Assembly: GCF_964355755.1 (NCBI RefSeq)
Contig: NC_092673.1
Span: 16,189,001 to 16,253,000, forward strand
DNA length: 64,000 nt
Source: Antedon mediterranea
Lineage: Eukaryota; Echinodermata; Crinoidea; Comatulida; Antedonidae
Direction of reading: 5' to 3'
Within the stretch, counting starts at the first letter, position 1. The number at the start of each line of letters is the position of its first letter. A program made the translations under genes and the position numbers. The notes under the pieces are model-generated. The model saw nothing but the letters and a program-made list of their open reading frames with translations, ran no database searches and was not told the DNA's origin. This document shows, in pieces, positions 1 through 12,125 of this stretch.

Positions 1-175
1 ATATTAATAAACCATAAATCAATTAAAAAAAATGAGGTTCTGCACAGTAAATGAAGATGATAATGGATGAAAATGTATTAGAAATTTATGTTATTGTGGT
101 TGATTGTGTTGAGTAATGAATAATCAAATGCTGTTGCTTGTGATATTTAATTCTTAATACTAATACTTATTTCAG

Positions 176-2342
176 ATCTGCAGTCGCCAGAAAATGACAG
201 GTAAGTAGTACTGTATAATGAGTGTATCACAGTATCTATACTGTTTATTTATACTCTCCAATACCATAGAGATAGACCAACACCCTGCTAGTTAATTGTT
301 TGCCCTGAGATGATAGTCTGGAAGGGATACATATTATTACTATCACTTGTGTGTCTATCAGTTCAGTTGTATACTAATAACATAACCTGTTAATACAACC
401 ATAAAGTTCAACCATAGAAATAGTGTTGAAACAATTATACACAAAATCAAGAATAACAAACATCAAAAGAACTTTTAAACCCAACAACCAAGTTATAATA
501 ATAATGAAACAATCCTGGTTTTATATAGAATTACATTCTGCATAAGCTTAACGGAGGATGACGGACCTTTTGTCCTACCAATATTTTTAATTTCAGTAAG
601 ATATATGCCACACTTCCGTTTTGGCCGACAGACTCCCATATTTATACTTGTCTCCTTATGCTCCTGGTTTTATATTCTCCCGTATTACAAAGATAACTGA
701 ACTTTGATGTATATGTGTTGCTTTCTGCAATAAAATATAAAAAAAAAGCTAAAAAAACATACAAATTTATGATATTTAAGTCATAATTTATTGATCACCT
801 TATTGAAGGGGATTCTTTTCACATAGTCATTATGGTATCAATTGCTCCTTGCATTTCCTGATTTTGATAATAATACTGTAAAAAAGGGAGTGGGGATGGG
901 TTGCTAGAACCATAAAACCCTCCTGCTTACGAGTCTGTTATCCTTATTATAGGGAGTGGGGAGGGGTTGCTAGACCATAAAACCCTCCTGCTTACGAGTC
1001 TGTTATCCTTATTATAGGGAGTGGGGAGGGGTTGCTAGAACCATAAAACCCTCCTGCTTACGAGTCTGTTATCCTTATTATAGGGAGTGGGGAAGGGTTG
1101 CTAGACAATAAAAACCCTCCTGCTTATGAGTCTGTTATCCTTATTATAGGGAGTGGGGAGGGGTTGCTAGACCATAAAACCCTCCTGCTTACGAGTCTGT
1201 TATCCTTATTATAGGGAGTGGGGAGGGGTTGCTAGAACCATAAAACCCTCCTGCTTACGAGTCTGTTATCCTTATTATAGGGAGTGGGGAGGGGTTGCTA
1301 GACCATAAAAACCCTCCTGCTTATGAGTCTGTTATCCTTATTATAGGGAGTGGGGAGGAGTTGCTAGAACCATAAAACCCTCCTCCTTACGAGTCTGTTA
1401 TCCTTATTATAGGGAGTGGGGAGGGGTTGCTAGACAATAAAAACCCTCCTGCTTATGAGTCTGTTATCCTTATTATAGGGAGTGGGGAGGGGTTGCTAGA
1501 ACCATAAAACCCTCCTGCTTACGAATCTGTTATCCTTATTATAGGAAGTGGGGAGGGGTTGCTAGACCATAAAAATCCTCCTGCTTATGAGTCTGTTATC
1601 CTTATTATAGGGAGTGGGGAGGGGTTGCTAGAACCATAAAACCCTCCTGCTTACGAGTCTGTTATCCTTATTATAGGGAGTGTGGAGGGGTTGCTAGAAC
1701 CATAAAACCCTCCTGCTTACGAGTCTGTTATCCTTATTATAGGGCGTGGGGAGGGGTTGCTAGAATCATAAAACCCTCCTGCTTACGAGTCTGTTATCCT
1801 TATTATAGGGAGTGGGGAGGGGTTGCTAGAACCATAAAACCCTCCTGCTTACGAGTCTGTTATCCTTATTATAGGGAGTGTGGAGGGGTTGCTAGAACCA
1901 TACTTACTTTACGAGTAATCTTTATTATAGGTTTACTAATGTGTACATATACATTTTTATTTCTAGCCTGAAAGAAAGCATACAGACATTTGTCAAAGGT
2001 AATTTCCTTAGTCTTATGTTGAAACCGAATAAAATCAAATCAAGTCATGAGTCTTAAAAAATTGAAATGAGGCAAATCAAAGAAATGTATTTTTTTCACT
2101 TTTATAGCTATAAACAAAATAATTAAGTTCCAACAAATATAAAAGTTGTAATTGTAGATTTTGATTTTCAAATTTAATAAACGCAAAAAAAATAATAATA
2201 AAACTGTAAAATCTTGAAAGCTCACACAAAAATTAAAGGTGTTTAAATCAATAATTTTTTTTCCCTTTTTCTTTCAGAGAACTGTGGCTTGATAATTTGT
2301 TGTATTGTAGCTGTAGTATTGGCATATAAGCATTGGAAATAG
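176..2342 (+). CDS. 3' end of a tail-anchored membrane protein gene (three exons, partial)
   Basis: Three short exons join in one frame: 176-200 (acceptor ttatttcag, donor gtaagt), 1967-1998 (acceptor tttctag, donor gtaatt) and 2278-2342 (acceptor tttctttcag, stop TAG at 2340-2342). Phases match at both joins (AG|C giving Ser, G|AG giving Glu). The joined tail is about 39 residues: a polar stretch LQSPENDSLKESIQTFVKEN, then a hydrophobic segment CGLIICCIVAVVLAY, then a short basic end KHWK. A single C-terminal membrane segment followed by only a few basic residues is typical of tail-anchored proteins inserted in the ER or outer mitochondrial membrane. The rest of the protein lies upstream of the window, so I cannot name the family. 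The splice and phase agreement makes chance unlikely. Confidence 0.7.
886..1930. repeat. 66-bp minisatellite inside an intron
   Basis: About 15-16 tandem copies of a 65-66 bp unit beginning gggagtggggaggggttgct and containing cttacgagtctgttatcc. Copies differ by a few substitutions and one-base indels (agaccat versus agaaccat). It lies in the intron between exons 176-200 and 1967-1998 of the tail-anchored gene. Each unit carries a G-run cluster and a matching C-run, so units could fold. Confidence 0.95.
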
Positions 2343-2650
2343 TATTGGTTACTGTTGGTTCATTTATTTGGGCTCTATGTTTTGAGAAAAATTTATCAAG
2401 AGGATATATTGTGATGCATCATTATTGAAAAAATGTCTATTTTTTCAATGATGGAATTCTATCTTAGTACCACAAATAGTATAGCCTGTTTCACTGCACA
2501 CCAGGCCATATGAATACCTGAAGAAATCTGAGTTATGTTGTAAACCACTTTGATAGATTATTACATACCACATCTGAGTTATGTTGTAAACCACTTTGAT
2601 ACAGATAGATTATTACATACCACAATAAACCATACTTTTTAATATGCCAT
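2343..2650 (+). other. 3' UTR and polyadenylation signal of the tail-anchored gene
   Basis: Follows the TAG at 2340-2342. An AATAAA occurs at 2624-2629 and would place the transcript end near 2640-2650. A segment of about 28 bp (ctgagttatgttgtaaacca...) is directly repeated at about 2528 and 2573 within it. The end point is inferred. Confidence 0.45.
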
Positions 2651-2759
2651 CTTTAAAAATTAAACAAGTGAGATCTTCTTAGTAGAATACTCTCAGCTTT
2701 AATATATCAACATCATTAAAGAAAACAGGTTAACAGTATTTCTTATCAAATTTTGTTTA

Positions 2760-3715
2760 AAACCTTTTCAGTACAATTCCTATCAATTTGATACCTCATA
2801 ACCCCTGAAGGCCAGTATCTCTCTATACTCACCAACCTCCACCCCTCTTCAATCAAATCCTTCCCAGTATAAATTTCAATTCAACAACTTCATAGTGAGA
2901 GACCAAGCCGGCGATATATAGCTATGATGAGCCTATGGTTTAAGTACTTTGTAAACTGTGTAAATGAATAGGTGTAATATTGGCTAATGATTAAAATATC
3001 AAATTTTGAATTACCTCTGCCCAGCCTTCTTTATCCTCTCCCCATCCCAGCCACAATCAACAAACCTTAACGCCTCCCTAGGACAGTTAAAATGTAGTAA
3101 CTGTTCCCAGTACAATTCCAATCATGTTGTACCTTATTAACGCCAGTATCTCCGCCCTTCCCCTCCCAACACAACCCGTAATGGGGTGATGTGTTTCCAG
3201 TACAATTATGATGAGCCATCATTCCCAAAGTTTTCGAATGTAGTTTAAAACATTCCCAGGATAGGCCTACACTCCAAACTCCCAACCGCTTCCCAAGGAT
3301 AATTACAATACTTTAAAAAGTTTCTACTACAATTCATTGCGGTAATTTTGATACCCATATGTATGGTTACGAGCATAAACAAACATCAAAATTGCGGAAA
3401 AGTGAGGCATTTTCACCATATTTTGGCCCCTAACTTGGATCCAAAATGGCAGATAATGTTCAAATATAGTTTAAAACATTCCCAGTACAATTGAGGTCAT
3501 TTTGTCGAACAAACATTATAAGTGGAGAAAAGTGAGGGATTTTGACCCCATTTTGGCTTCTAACTTGGATTCAAGATGGCGATTCAAGATGTTCAAAAAT
3601 AATTTAGATCCTTCCCAGTACAATTGCAGTTATTTTGATACCCCGCTATGTATGAAAAAATATTTGTATAATGAAACAGACAAACAAACATACAAACTCT
3701 CACTTATAATATAGA
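2760..3715. repeat. diverged interspersed repeat cluster
   Basis: A degenerate phrase of the type cccagtacaattccaatca followed by ttttgatacc recurs at about 2768, 3106, 3198, 3320, 3478 and 3615. The cluster ends with acagacaaacaaacatacaa just before 3715, a common end of dispersed elements in invertebrate genomes. No gene is visible; open frames here are short and unrelated to anything I recognise. Confidence 0.5.
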
Positions 3716-6084
3716 TTTGTAGTTAATTTTAAATCATTATAAATAAATACTTATATAATTACCATTAATTGTATATTGTAATAATATATTTGTAAAGAAT
3801 TTTAATACATCTTAAATTATAAATATAAATATTGTTATACTGTATAAATTAATATTTATCTGTGTAAATTATTATTTTTTACATTGTTATGTTGAGGACC
3901 CCTTCTGAAACAACTATCAAGCTTAAAGAGGGTGGGGGTGTGAGAGTACAGTTATCAATTCTAACAATAATTGATAAAATGCTTTTTAATTTTTGAATTC
4001 AATTTAGCAATTATTTCATTCTGCCGTTGCGATAAATACACCCGTCCATACAGTGATGAAATATCGGTATCATTAAGCAGTAGGACAATCCCGCCGAAAA
4101 CGAGGCAGTTGAAATCTATGGATCATATAAGATTCAGTTTAATGTAGGTTTGTGTTTGCTGATACAGACCAATTGCTCAATTTCAAAATCTAATGGAAAG
4201 TAGATGGATGGACAAACAGACAGACATACATACTATTTTGTTATGTTTACAGTTTAGATACCTCAAGTTGTACACAATTAGCACACATATTTAAATTTTG
4301 TTTTCTTCAAGTATTGAAACACTGTATTTAGTTAAATTCCTCTACAATCTTATTGTGTTTTCATTAGTGTATATTGCAGCTATGTTGATAAGAATGTGTT
4401 AAATGAAAACATTTTGTCAAATATGTATTTGATATGTTTTTGTTGATAAGAATAGTAGTACTGATAATTTTGAAATTGTTTGTGTTGTCAACGATGATAA
4501 TAACAGTGTAATTTTAATCAAATCATGTAATAATTAGACACATGACAATCTAAGTGTATTGTGACCAAGACAATCATATTTTCCACTTAACAACACAATT
4601 TATTGTGGATAATTTAACCCACAAGCTGTAGTTGTTTACAGGTACAATTGATAATTATAACTATTAATGATACAAATTTATCAGATATTTATATTATTGA
4701 AATGAATTTCTAAATAAAAATACATTGTCAATTTAATTTTGTTGTTGTTATGTTTGGTTTATTTTTTGCTATCCTATGTATTATGATAATTTTGCTATTC
4801 TATGTATTAGAATATTTATATATAACATATCAAAATCTTTTAATAAAGAAACTAAACAAAATTTGTAAAAAGTATACATGAATGATTTGCATTTGTATAG
4901 AACGCCTTTGTCTTAAAATTCCGTCTCCACCCTGCTTTGACGTGATTTCTTTGTTTAACATACCTAGGTCTATTGTTCTATTGTGGCAGTCCAGCAATCA
5001 CATAGTGGTTTTCTAACGTTAGTGTTTGGTTAATGTTTAGGTTCACTAATAACCGTTATTTTATTACATTTCTATGACGTAAAAAGAAACATTCAGATAA
5101 CGTTTTTAGGTTAGCATTTACAGGATACATAACGCTATAAAAACGGTACTTGAATTTTAAAACTATAAAAATCTGAAAAAAAATCAATAAAAACATTATT
5201 AGATAATGCCTCATTTCTATCATTTTATTATACATAACCCTAACCCTTTATTTGTTAATACTGTACTAACTTAATTATTTAGATAGATTTAGATACACAA
5301 AGGCGCTAGGCCGGCAAAAGTTATTAAAATATGTTTCAGAACACCAGGTTTATTTCATTGGTACATTATATTTTATCAGTAAACCGTATATTAAATGCCT
5401 GGAATTTTTATCATTTTATTTTATTGATGATCCTCCTTTATCTGCAAAAAAGTAAAAACATTATTAGATAGGTCTACATTGTTATATAATTATGTAAACA
5501 TTTTGTATATTCTTAAGTTGTTGGAATTCGATCATGATTAAGTCAATTACAAGGCGGTAGACCGGGAACCAGTCAACTGACAGAAGAGGGCTCTCAATGT
5601 CATTTCTATTGACGTACCTGCACACAATATTCATAATCACACACCACCACTTTAATAATGGAATAACCCTAAAAAAAACTCCGGAGCCAAAACGGCAGTT
5701 GATCCGTAGCAGTGATAAAAATATATGTACGTACGTAGGCAAATTGTGATTGCGCCCTCTATAAAAAATAAAGTTTATCACACCCACCACACGTTTTATA
5801 CAGTTTCTGAAGAATGTCAAAAACAAGAAGTAAGTTTTGTTTCATTATTATCATACCATCTTTATACTGTATTGTTTTAATAGCAGGGCTTTTTTGGATC
5901 TTATATTCGTATTATAGTCTATAGGCCCTACCTAGCTAACTAGGCCAGGTCTAAGTAAAGTATCTAGGCTAGGCCTACTACTAGCTAGGGCCTCCTAGGC
6001 CTACTAGCCGGTCTAGGCTTTAGCCATCTACGTACTATACTACTACTTGGCCTAGGAGCGCTTTTTCCGTTTCGCACCTGTCTT
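3716..6084. other. gene-free stretch
   Basis: AT-rich sequence with no convincing coding exon. A possible start ATG followed by a good donor (gtaagt) occurs at 5814-5830, but no downstream exon could be joined to it. The stretch 5930-6060 is dense in taggcctac-type words. Confidence 0.5.
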
Positions 6085-6744
6085 TTATTTCAACTCCAAA
6101 TGTGTTAAGGAACTTTATACTGAATACCACACCTTAGAATTAGGCCTCATAAGTACTTTTACGATGGAGAATCACAGAAAAAGTAACAAATATTAGGCCT
6201 AAATCCTTTAAATTGATGAATTTACAGACGTGTTTCTTGCACACAGTTTGTGAATTTCGCATACTCCATGTTCAATATTGATGTTTCTCATCTCTCTCGG
6301 GTGTGTAGAAAGCGACGACCTCGAATTGGACGACCCCAACGACCCGGGCGACCTCGAATTGAACGACCCATAACACGAAACCGACGACCCCTATATAGCC
6401 TAGCCTAGCCTAGGCCTAAGTGTGGTATAACATCCCGAAGCCGAACATAGCCAAAGATCTTTAAACTATACCTTATTATATAATACTCGCAAGCAAGCAA
6501 TTGATTGAAAAAATACAGAAATATCGCCATTTGATACTGATTGTGTCGACACGAACAAACGAAAAGATATGGAACGCCAAGAGTGCATCATTAAAACTGC
6601 ATTCGACATATTAAAAATAAATTAAAAAGAAATAAATATTATACAATACATGGTTAAACCATGGACGTATAATTACATCTCGTCTTCTTATAACGAACAC
6701 TATAGGCCTACCAAGCAGCGTAACATGTGCATGGGGGGATATGA

Positions 6745-7545
6745 CCGGTTGGGCCGCCGACAAGTTGAGCCGCCGGTAATTTCTATGAAACGGCCAGTGC
6801 GTCTTTTACGACATTTCGCGTAGTGATAGAGTGGTGTCCTAGTAGGCCCTACATAAGTTCATGGTCTTTAGGTTTATTGTGTCATGAAAATAAATAATAA
6901 TTACATACTACAATTTTGTTGGTTTGAAACAGCAAAGGAAAGTAGTCATATTTAATAATTTAATTGTTTTTAATCTTTCAAGGTAAAAATGCAGTGCACT
7001 CCATAATATTTTTCTCGCGTGTATGCCTACCACGTAAAATCACGTTGTCTCTCAGGACTAATAGAGTATTGATATTCTTCGAATGAGGTTAAATAATTAT
7101 TATTTTTTATTTACTATCTTTTAATATCATATTTTATTGAATTTTACAATGTTAATACACAAAATATTTTTCTAAAAAACGGTGATTTTATGCAATTATT
7201 TTACTTCAACTGCCGCCTGAGGGGGCAACATGTTTACGTCATTTTTGGCTAAAAACGATCATTTTCGGTCATGTTTTAGGCCTTATATTTTGGAATCTAC
7301 AAGTCAGATATTCATAATTATTTCTCTTTAATTATAATATTTAATAATATATACTAAAAACCGTGATATATAAACTTTGGAATATACATCGTTATATCTA
7401 ATAATTAATATAAATAGAACTTCTATTAAATAGAAACGAGCACCGGCGAAAGTAAGCATTTGGCGTTTCATAGAAAATAACGTTTTTCTGGCGGCGCGTT
7501 CTTAGAACAGCTGTCGCCTCAACTTGTCGGCGGCTCAACTTGGCC
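6745..7545. mobile_element. possible non-autonomous DNA element at the centre of the inverted repeat
   Basis: Its ends are inverted copies of each other: gggccgccgacaagttgagc on the left and its near reverse complement (ending ggcggctcaacttgg) on the right, each followed inward by tttctatgaaacg or its complement. The roughly 670-bp interior shows no coding potential. I could not define a target-site duplication, so the boundary with the larger inverted repeat is uncertain. Confidence 0.4.
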
Positions 7546-8070
7546 TAATCCTGCATGGGGAGGGCCATAAGAAAGCTTTACATTTCACACATGCATTGTA
7601 TACGGTCAAACCATGGAGGTATAAAAATATGTTTATACCTCCATGGTCAAACCATGGAGCTGGTCAAACCTTACCCGCCGCTGAAAAAGGGGCCTGGTTT
7701 GCCATGTTTATGATATTTCGTGTGCTAATCGAGTCGAATGCAGTTTTAATGATGCACTCTTGGCGTTCCATATCTGTTTGTTTGTTCGTGTCGACACATT
7801 CAGTATCAAATGGCGATATTTCTGTATTTTTTCAATCAATTGCTTGCTTGCGAGTATTATATAAGGTATGGTTTAAAGATCTTTGGTTATGTTCGGCTTC
7901 GGGATGTTATACCATACTTAGGCCTAGGCTAGGCTAGGCTATTATAGGGGTCGTCGGTTTCGTGTTATGGGTCGTCCAATTCTAGGTCGTCCAATTCGAG
8001 GTCGCCCGGGTCGTTGGGGTCGTCCAATTCGAGGTCGTCGCTTTCTACACACCCCATCTCATATCATAGC

Positions 8071-8286
8071 CTATTTCACCCACTGCTGTGTTAAGGCCTC
8101 CTCCAGCTGGTTCCATTTAGTTCTGTTCCTTGCCAATCTTTCCCATGTTGCTGTTTCCATGTACGTTGTTATGTCGTCACGCCATCTTCTTTTTTGCCGT
8201 CCTCTTCTTCTTCTCCCTGTCCTCGGCTGCCATTCATTCAATCTCTTTGTCCATCTGTTGTTGATGATGTTTCTATGAAGCGCCAA
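8071..8286 (-). pseudogene. C-terminal fragment of a non-LTR retrotransposon reverse transcriptase
   Basis: A 71-residue open frame reads RRRRGRQKRRWRDDI, then about eight residues on WERLARNRTKWNQLEEA and finally QQW. That combination (basic R-G-R-P/Q stretch, W-D-D-I, W..LA..R..W..L.EA..QQW) is the familiar extreme C-terminus of endonuclease/reverse-transcriptase polyproteins of the RTE/jockey-like group. Nothing upstream of it remains, so it is a 5'-truncated remnant. It lies in the insertion that splits the right arm of the inverted repeat at 6085-8885, and so arrived after the inversion or was captured with it. Confidence 0.75.
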
Positions 8287-9259
8287 AAGAGCAACTATAA
8301 TAGAGGGCTAAAAAGGCAGTGGAATGCGTATATTTAATGCATCTAGGCCTATTGGTGAAAATTACGTTCAATTTCAATATATTTTGTCAATGTTAATACA
8401 ACTAAAATGTTACTGTTGATACTGTACATGGTTTTCGACAAATTCATCACCATAAAATGTAGTGTAGGTTATATACCTAAATGATCTAAATCGCTGTTCC
8501 GCAACCAATGGGGCGCGACCCAAACAGAAAAAATATAATGGGTCGCGAAATTGTTTCCGATACTGAAACTTTTTTATCAATTATACACTGATCTATATGT
8601 GAAATGTTGTCAGTTTTATAGAATCTACAACACTGATTACATTTTATCTACAGTTTTTGGCTTGGTTTGTAAGATCAAATACGCAATGTTGGGTCGCGAA
8701 AATTCCCAAAATAGGATCATGGGGTTGTGTATGCGAAATTCGCTAATGTTGTGTAAGAAACACATCTGTAAAATCATCAATTTAAAGGATTACTTTAAAG
8801 GGTTACTTTTTATGTGATTATTCTTCATACAAGTACTTATGAGGCTCAATTCTAAGGTGTGGTATTCACAATAAGTTTGGAGTCGAAATTAAAACAGCTA
8901 GGGCCAGGCCTAACCTTCTATCTAGGCCTACTAATCTCTCTAGTCTCTTGTACTAGGCTAGACTAGTTATGGGTGTAATAGACGGTTGATCGGGATCACA
9001 GACAATCAGGCCCAGGCGATCGGGCAGCCCAATATTGTTGGAAGAAGATTGATACAAGAGACGATCAGGCACAAAATAGAAATGTACGGGTCTAAATGAC
9101 TCTCACAACTCAAACCAATAAACAATTTTTGTGCTACCGAAGCCATCTTGCAGAGATGACAAACAGTTGTGACCAACTGAGCGTAAAAATGGAGAATATA
9201 ATTATATATCACAAGAATTAGTAATCTATAGAATAATAGAAATATGTAACAAAGCGTGG

Positions 9260-9490
9260 ATGCCCGCCCTCATGAGGGCGGATGTATACAGACTAAAGAA
9301 GACTTGATTTGACAGATATTATGTCATATTAAATAGAATTATGATAATATATATAAATTTGATTTCTTTTAATTTAATTTATATTGTTAAATGTTTATGT
9401 CTCGTCTTGTATTTTTATGAGGGTCCGTAATGGTCAGCTTCGGCTGGATGGACCACCCTCATAAAATATTGTTGAAATAAAAATATAAAA
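9260..9490 (+). repeat. hairpin-rich segment, possible LINE 3' end
   Basis: Two strong palindromic structures occur. At about 9265-9282 there is ccgccctcatgagggcgg. At 9412-9471, ttttatgagggt pairs perfectly over 12 bp with accctcataaaa, and inside that stem cagc-ttcg-gctg forms a cUUCGg tetraloop hairpin. An AATAAA-like sequence follows at about 9475. Stem-loops followed by an A-rich end are common at 3' ends of LINE transcripts; that identification is inference. Confidence 0.4.
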
Positions 9491-10630
9491 ACATATTTAA
9501 TAAGAAACTAGTGTACATTCACTTCTACAGAAAATTATTAAATTAGTTCACAAAGAAAGACCGAACCACAATTAACAAACATATATTATCCAAATAACAT
9601 TTAATATGATGTATTGTTAGCATGTAGTTGAACATTTGTTATCATAGAAACATTACCGGTGGTCCAGGCTTAGATTAGTTTAACCGTCACAAAAAGTTAT
9701 ATACATCCTGACTTATAGCGGCGCCCTACCACATGGACAATATTACAGACAGGGAAAACTGCGGATTACTCATTCTTCTGATATTCTTTAGTAAAACAAA
9801 AATAACATGCGTTTTTAGGGGATTTCAGGACACCATGTTAATTAAAGAATCGTACCTCCTGAATGGAGGATCGTATTTAAAACCGCACTATAAAGAGTGT
9901 CTGACCACCTGTTGAAATACATCCCATATGAATCAAAGAAGAATACATTCTGGTCAAGAGGGCCACATAAGCATTAATGCTAAAGGTAAATCCAGGACGA
10001 GGTAGTTGATGACAATCACTATCATCAGGCCTAAATATTGGTTTAAGAGGATATCAGTCACCTTTAATTTTGTCCACAATCTATCTGCTATGCCATGCTT
10101 TTGATCATATTGAACTAGGGCTAGGCAGTGCCATTGTTAACCTACTCACAGTTCATCCTCATTATCACTTTGGTAATAGTGTACAATGACAGAGTATTGA
10201 CATATTTCATTTTATTATCACTCTGTGTAAATATAACCAAAATGGTAATAGTACAGAGAGTTATAAACTGCTGTGTGTTCTATTTATTATCTTTGTTTAA
10301 CATTAAAATACAATGTTAATATTAAATCTGTGGTAAAGATTATCTATAAACAATTGTATAACAGGAACTCAATAATCAAAACAAACAAATCATTAATAAC
10401 AATTTCTACCCTGGTTTTCTGTATAAATGTTAATGAACTTGTTATCATATAAACTGTCCGACAAGAGCAATATGTAAAAAAATATATTTAGATTATAAAG
10501 ATAATAAATGTTTGCTAAAGTATTCTGACTGTATATAGACCCTGAACCAGACCAGATCAAATGTGAGATAACAAATTACCTATCAGAGGTCCCTGTAGCC
10601 CATTCAAATAAGACCAATTTTGACAAATAT

Positions 10631-10804
10631 AGTCAGGGCCGTACACAGGATTTTATTTGGGTGGATGCGGATTAATATATTTTGGACCATTTTCATAATA
10701 TTGAGTGAAGACGATAAGACCCTATAAAATGTGGACCTTTTGCAATTTGGGGGGGGGGGGGGGTGGGTTTGCGTCATCCCACCCCCCCTTGTGTACGACC
10801 CTGA
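10631..10804. mobile_element. small MITE-like element with inverted ends
   Basis: The left end tcagggccgtacacagg and the right end (reverse complement tcagggtcgtacacaag) form terminal inverted repeats of about 17 bp around 170 bp. The flanks share TAG on both sides, a possible 3-bp target duplication. An uninterrupted G run of about 14-16 bases sits at about 10748-10763, followed later by a C run near the right end. Confidence 0.55.
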
Positions 10805-11776
10805 TAGTGACCCATGAAACCCAAAAAAAGAGAGCACATCAACCAGATCTAACATGGGATACCACATAAGACTAAATTGAGGTATTGCGAATTTAACACC
10901 CACTTAGCGTATGTGGACTTGTATCAGAATGGATGACACAATTGCAGCAAATGCATAACTAACCAATTAGTTAATGATATGACTAGAAACCTACTTAAAC
11001 AAATTAATTTCTAAAAAATAAAAGTTACAGTTATTTGGCTAAAAAATATAATTTGTTATAAACTAGAAATCTAGCTAGTCAACAGCAAAGTAAAAGATTA
11101 GGTCTCTTTAGAATACAGTGTGTGGTATTATGTTTGGACACAAGAAAACCAAGTTTTTATGGAAAATCTTTATAGCCTAAATACTTCTGGGGAATCCACG
11201 CAAACTTCAGAAGTTTAGAAGAAAATAAAGTGCAAAGGCTTTGCCACTATGGCTATGTCGAAAAAATGACATTTTCTTTAAAGCCATTTTATTTCTTAAT
11301 TGTAGAAACAAACCCATTTTGAGTAAGAAATAGAAAAATGTGAAACTAGAGAAATAAAAGAGGATAAATTATGTTTTTTAATAATTTTTCTGTATAACAT
11401 ACTCAATTTTTGACAATTTCATAGCTAAAACAATTTTTATCAGAGATTTTTCTTATGAAAAAAAGTAATTGTTCAGTAGGGGTTGATCAGGAATTGTGTT
11501 TCATTTCAGAATCCTTTTAGCCATGTTTGTTTTTGTACTTGAGAAAAATGTTATGCAGATTGTCAACAAGCTTACATTGAGAAAAACAAGGGGCCTGATT
11601 ATTATTATTAATGACCGTTGTGTGTTTGTGTTTGCCTGTTGCCCCTAGATACAGCCAAACAAATCCTATCAAAATCATTAATCGTCAGTTTAATATTAAC
11701 TTTGTATTTAAACAAAAGATAAAGTAAAAATCATCTGATTGTTTGAAACATGTATAAAGGATAGAAATGTTTGGTT

Positions 11777-12125
11777 ATTACTTTATGATCTATTTATTAA
11801 TAGACTAAAATGCACTGCTTCCCAGCAGGGCTGTTAGTCAGGGTATTTGTGTGGGGTATTGTACTACCTTACTTTATGATCCATTTATTAATAGACTAAA
11901 ATGCACTGCTTTCCCAGGGCTGTTAGACAGGGTATTTGTGTGGGGTATGTACTACCTTACTTTATGATCCATTTATTAATAGACTAAAATGCACTTCTTC
12001 CCCAGGGCTGTTAGTCAGGGTATTTGTGTGGGGTATTGTACTACTTACTTTATGATCCATTTATTAATAGACTAAAATGCACTGCTTCCCCAGGGCTGTT
12101 AGTCAGGGTATTTGTGTGGGGTATA
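11777..12125. repeat. 91-bp tandem repeat, about four copies
   Basis: Four head-to-tail copies of a unit starting actttatgatccatttatta and containing gggctgttagtcagggtatt. Copies differ by small indels (cccagcaggg, tcccaggg). No coding potential. Confidence 0.9.

Larger units (their letters stand above)
6085..8885. repeat. large imperfect inverted repeat (fold-back structure) with nested insertions
   Basis: The left arm (about 6085-6800) reappears in reverse complement on the right. The matches I could trace are 6085-6270 with 8722-8885, 6302-6395 with 7951-8055, 6395-6625 with 7727-7950, and 6721-6800 with 7468-7560. Diagnostic words include gaataccacaccttagaatt, cgaattggacgaccccaacg and acaagttgagccgccgg. 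The loop is about 6800-7468. The right arm is split by about 660 bp of other sequence (8056-8720) that holds a LINE fragment. Arms differ by many substitutions, so it is not very recent. Confidence 0.8.
8886..11775. other. gene-free stretch with small repeats
   Basis: No exon chain could be supported. It contains the hairpin-bearing sequence at 9260-9490 and the small inverted-terminal-repeat element at 10631-10804, listed separately. An open frame at 9733-9915 (60 residues) is not recognisable and lacks supporting context. Confidence 0.5.

Noticed and set aside
886-1930. Minisatellites (also 14665-15485 and 18525-20607) as CRISPR arrays
   Set aside because: Units are contiguous without unique spacers, and the genome is eukaryotic.
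5482-5826. 114-residue minus-strand frame
   Set aside because: No recognisable domain, random-looking composition, no exon partners.
5814-5830. ATGTCAAAAACAAGAA followed by donor gtaagt as a first exon
   Set aside because: The donor is good but no downstream exon in phase could be found before the inverted repeat, so it stays unsupported.
7524-8278. Plus-strand frames of 137 and 103 residues
   Set aside because: They run across the inverted-repeat arms (ggtcgtcc repeats) and antisense to the LINE fragment; no protein signature.
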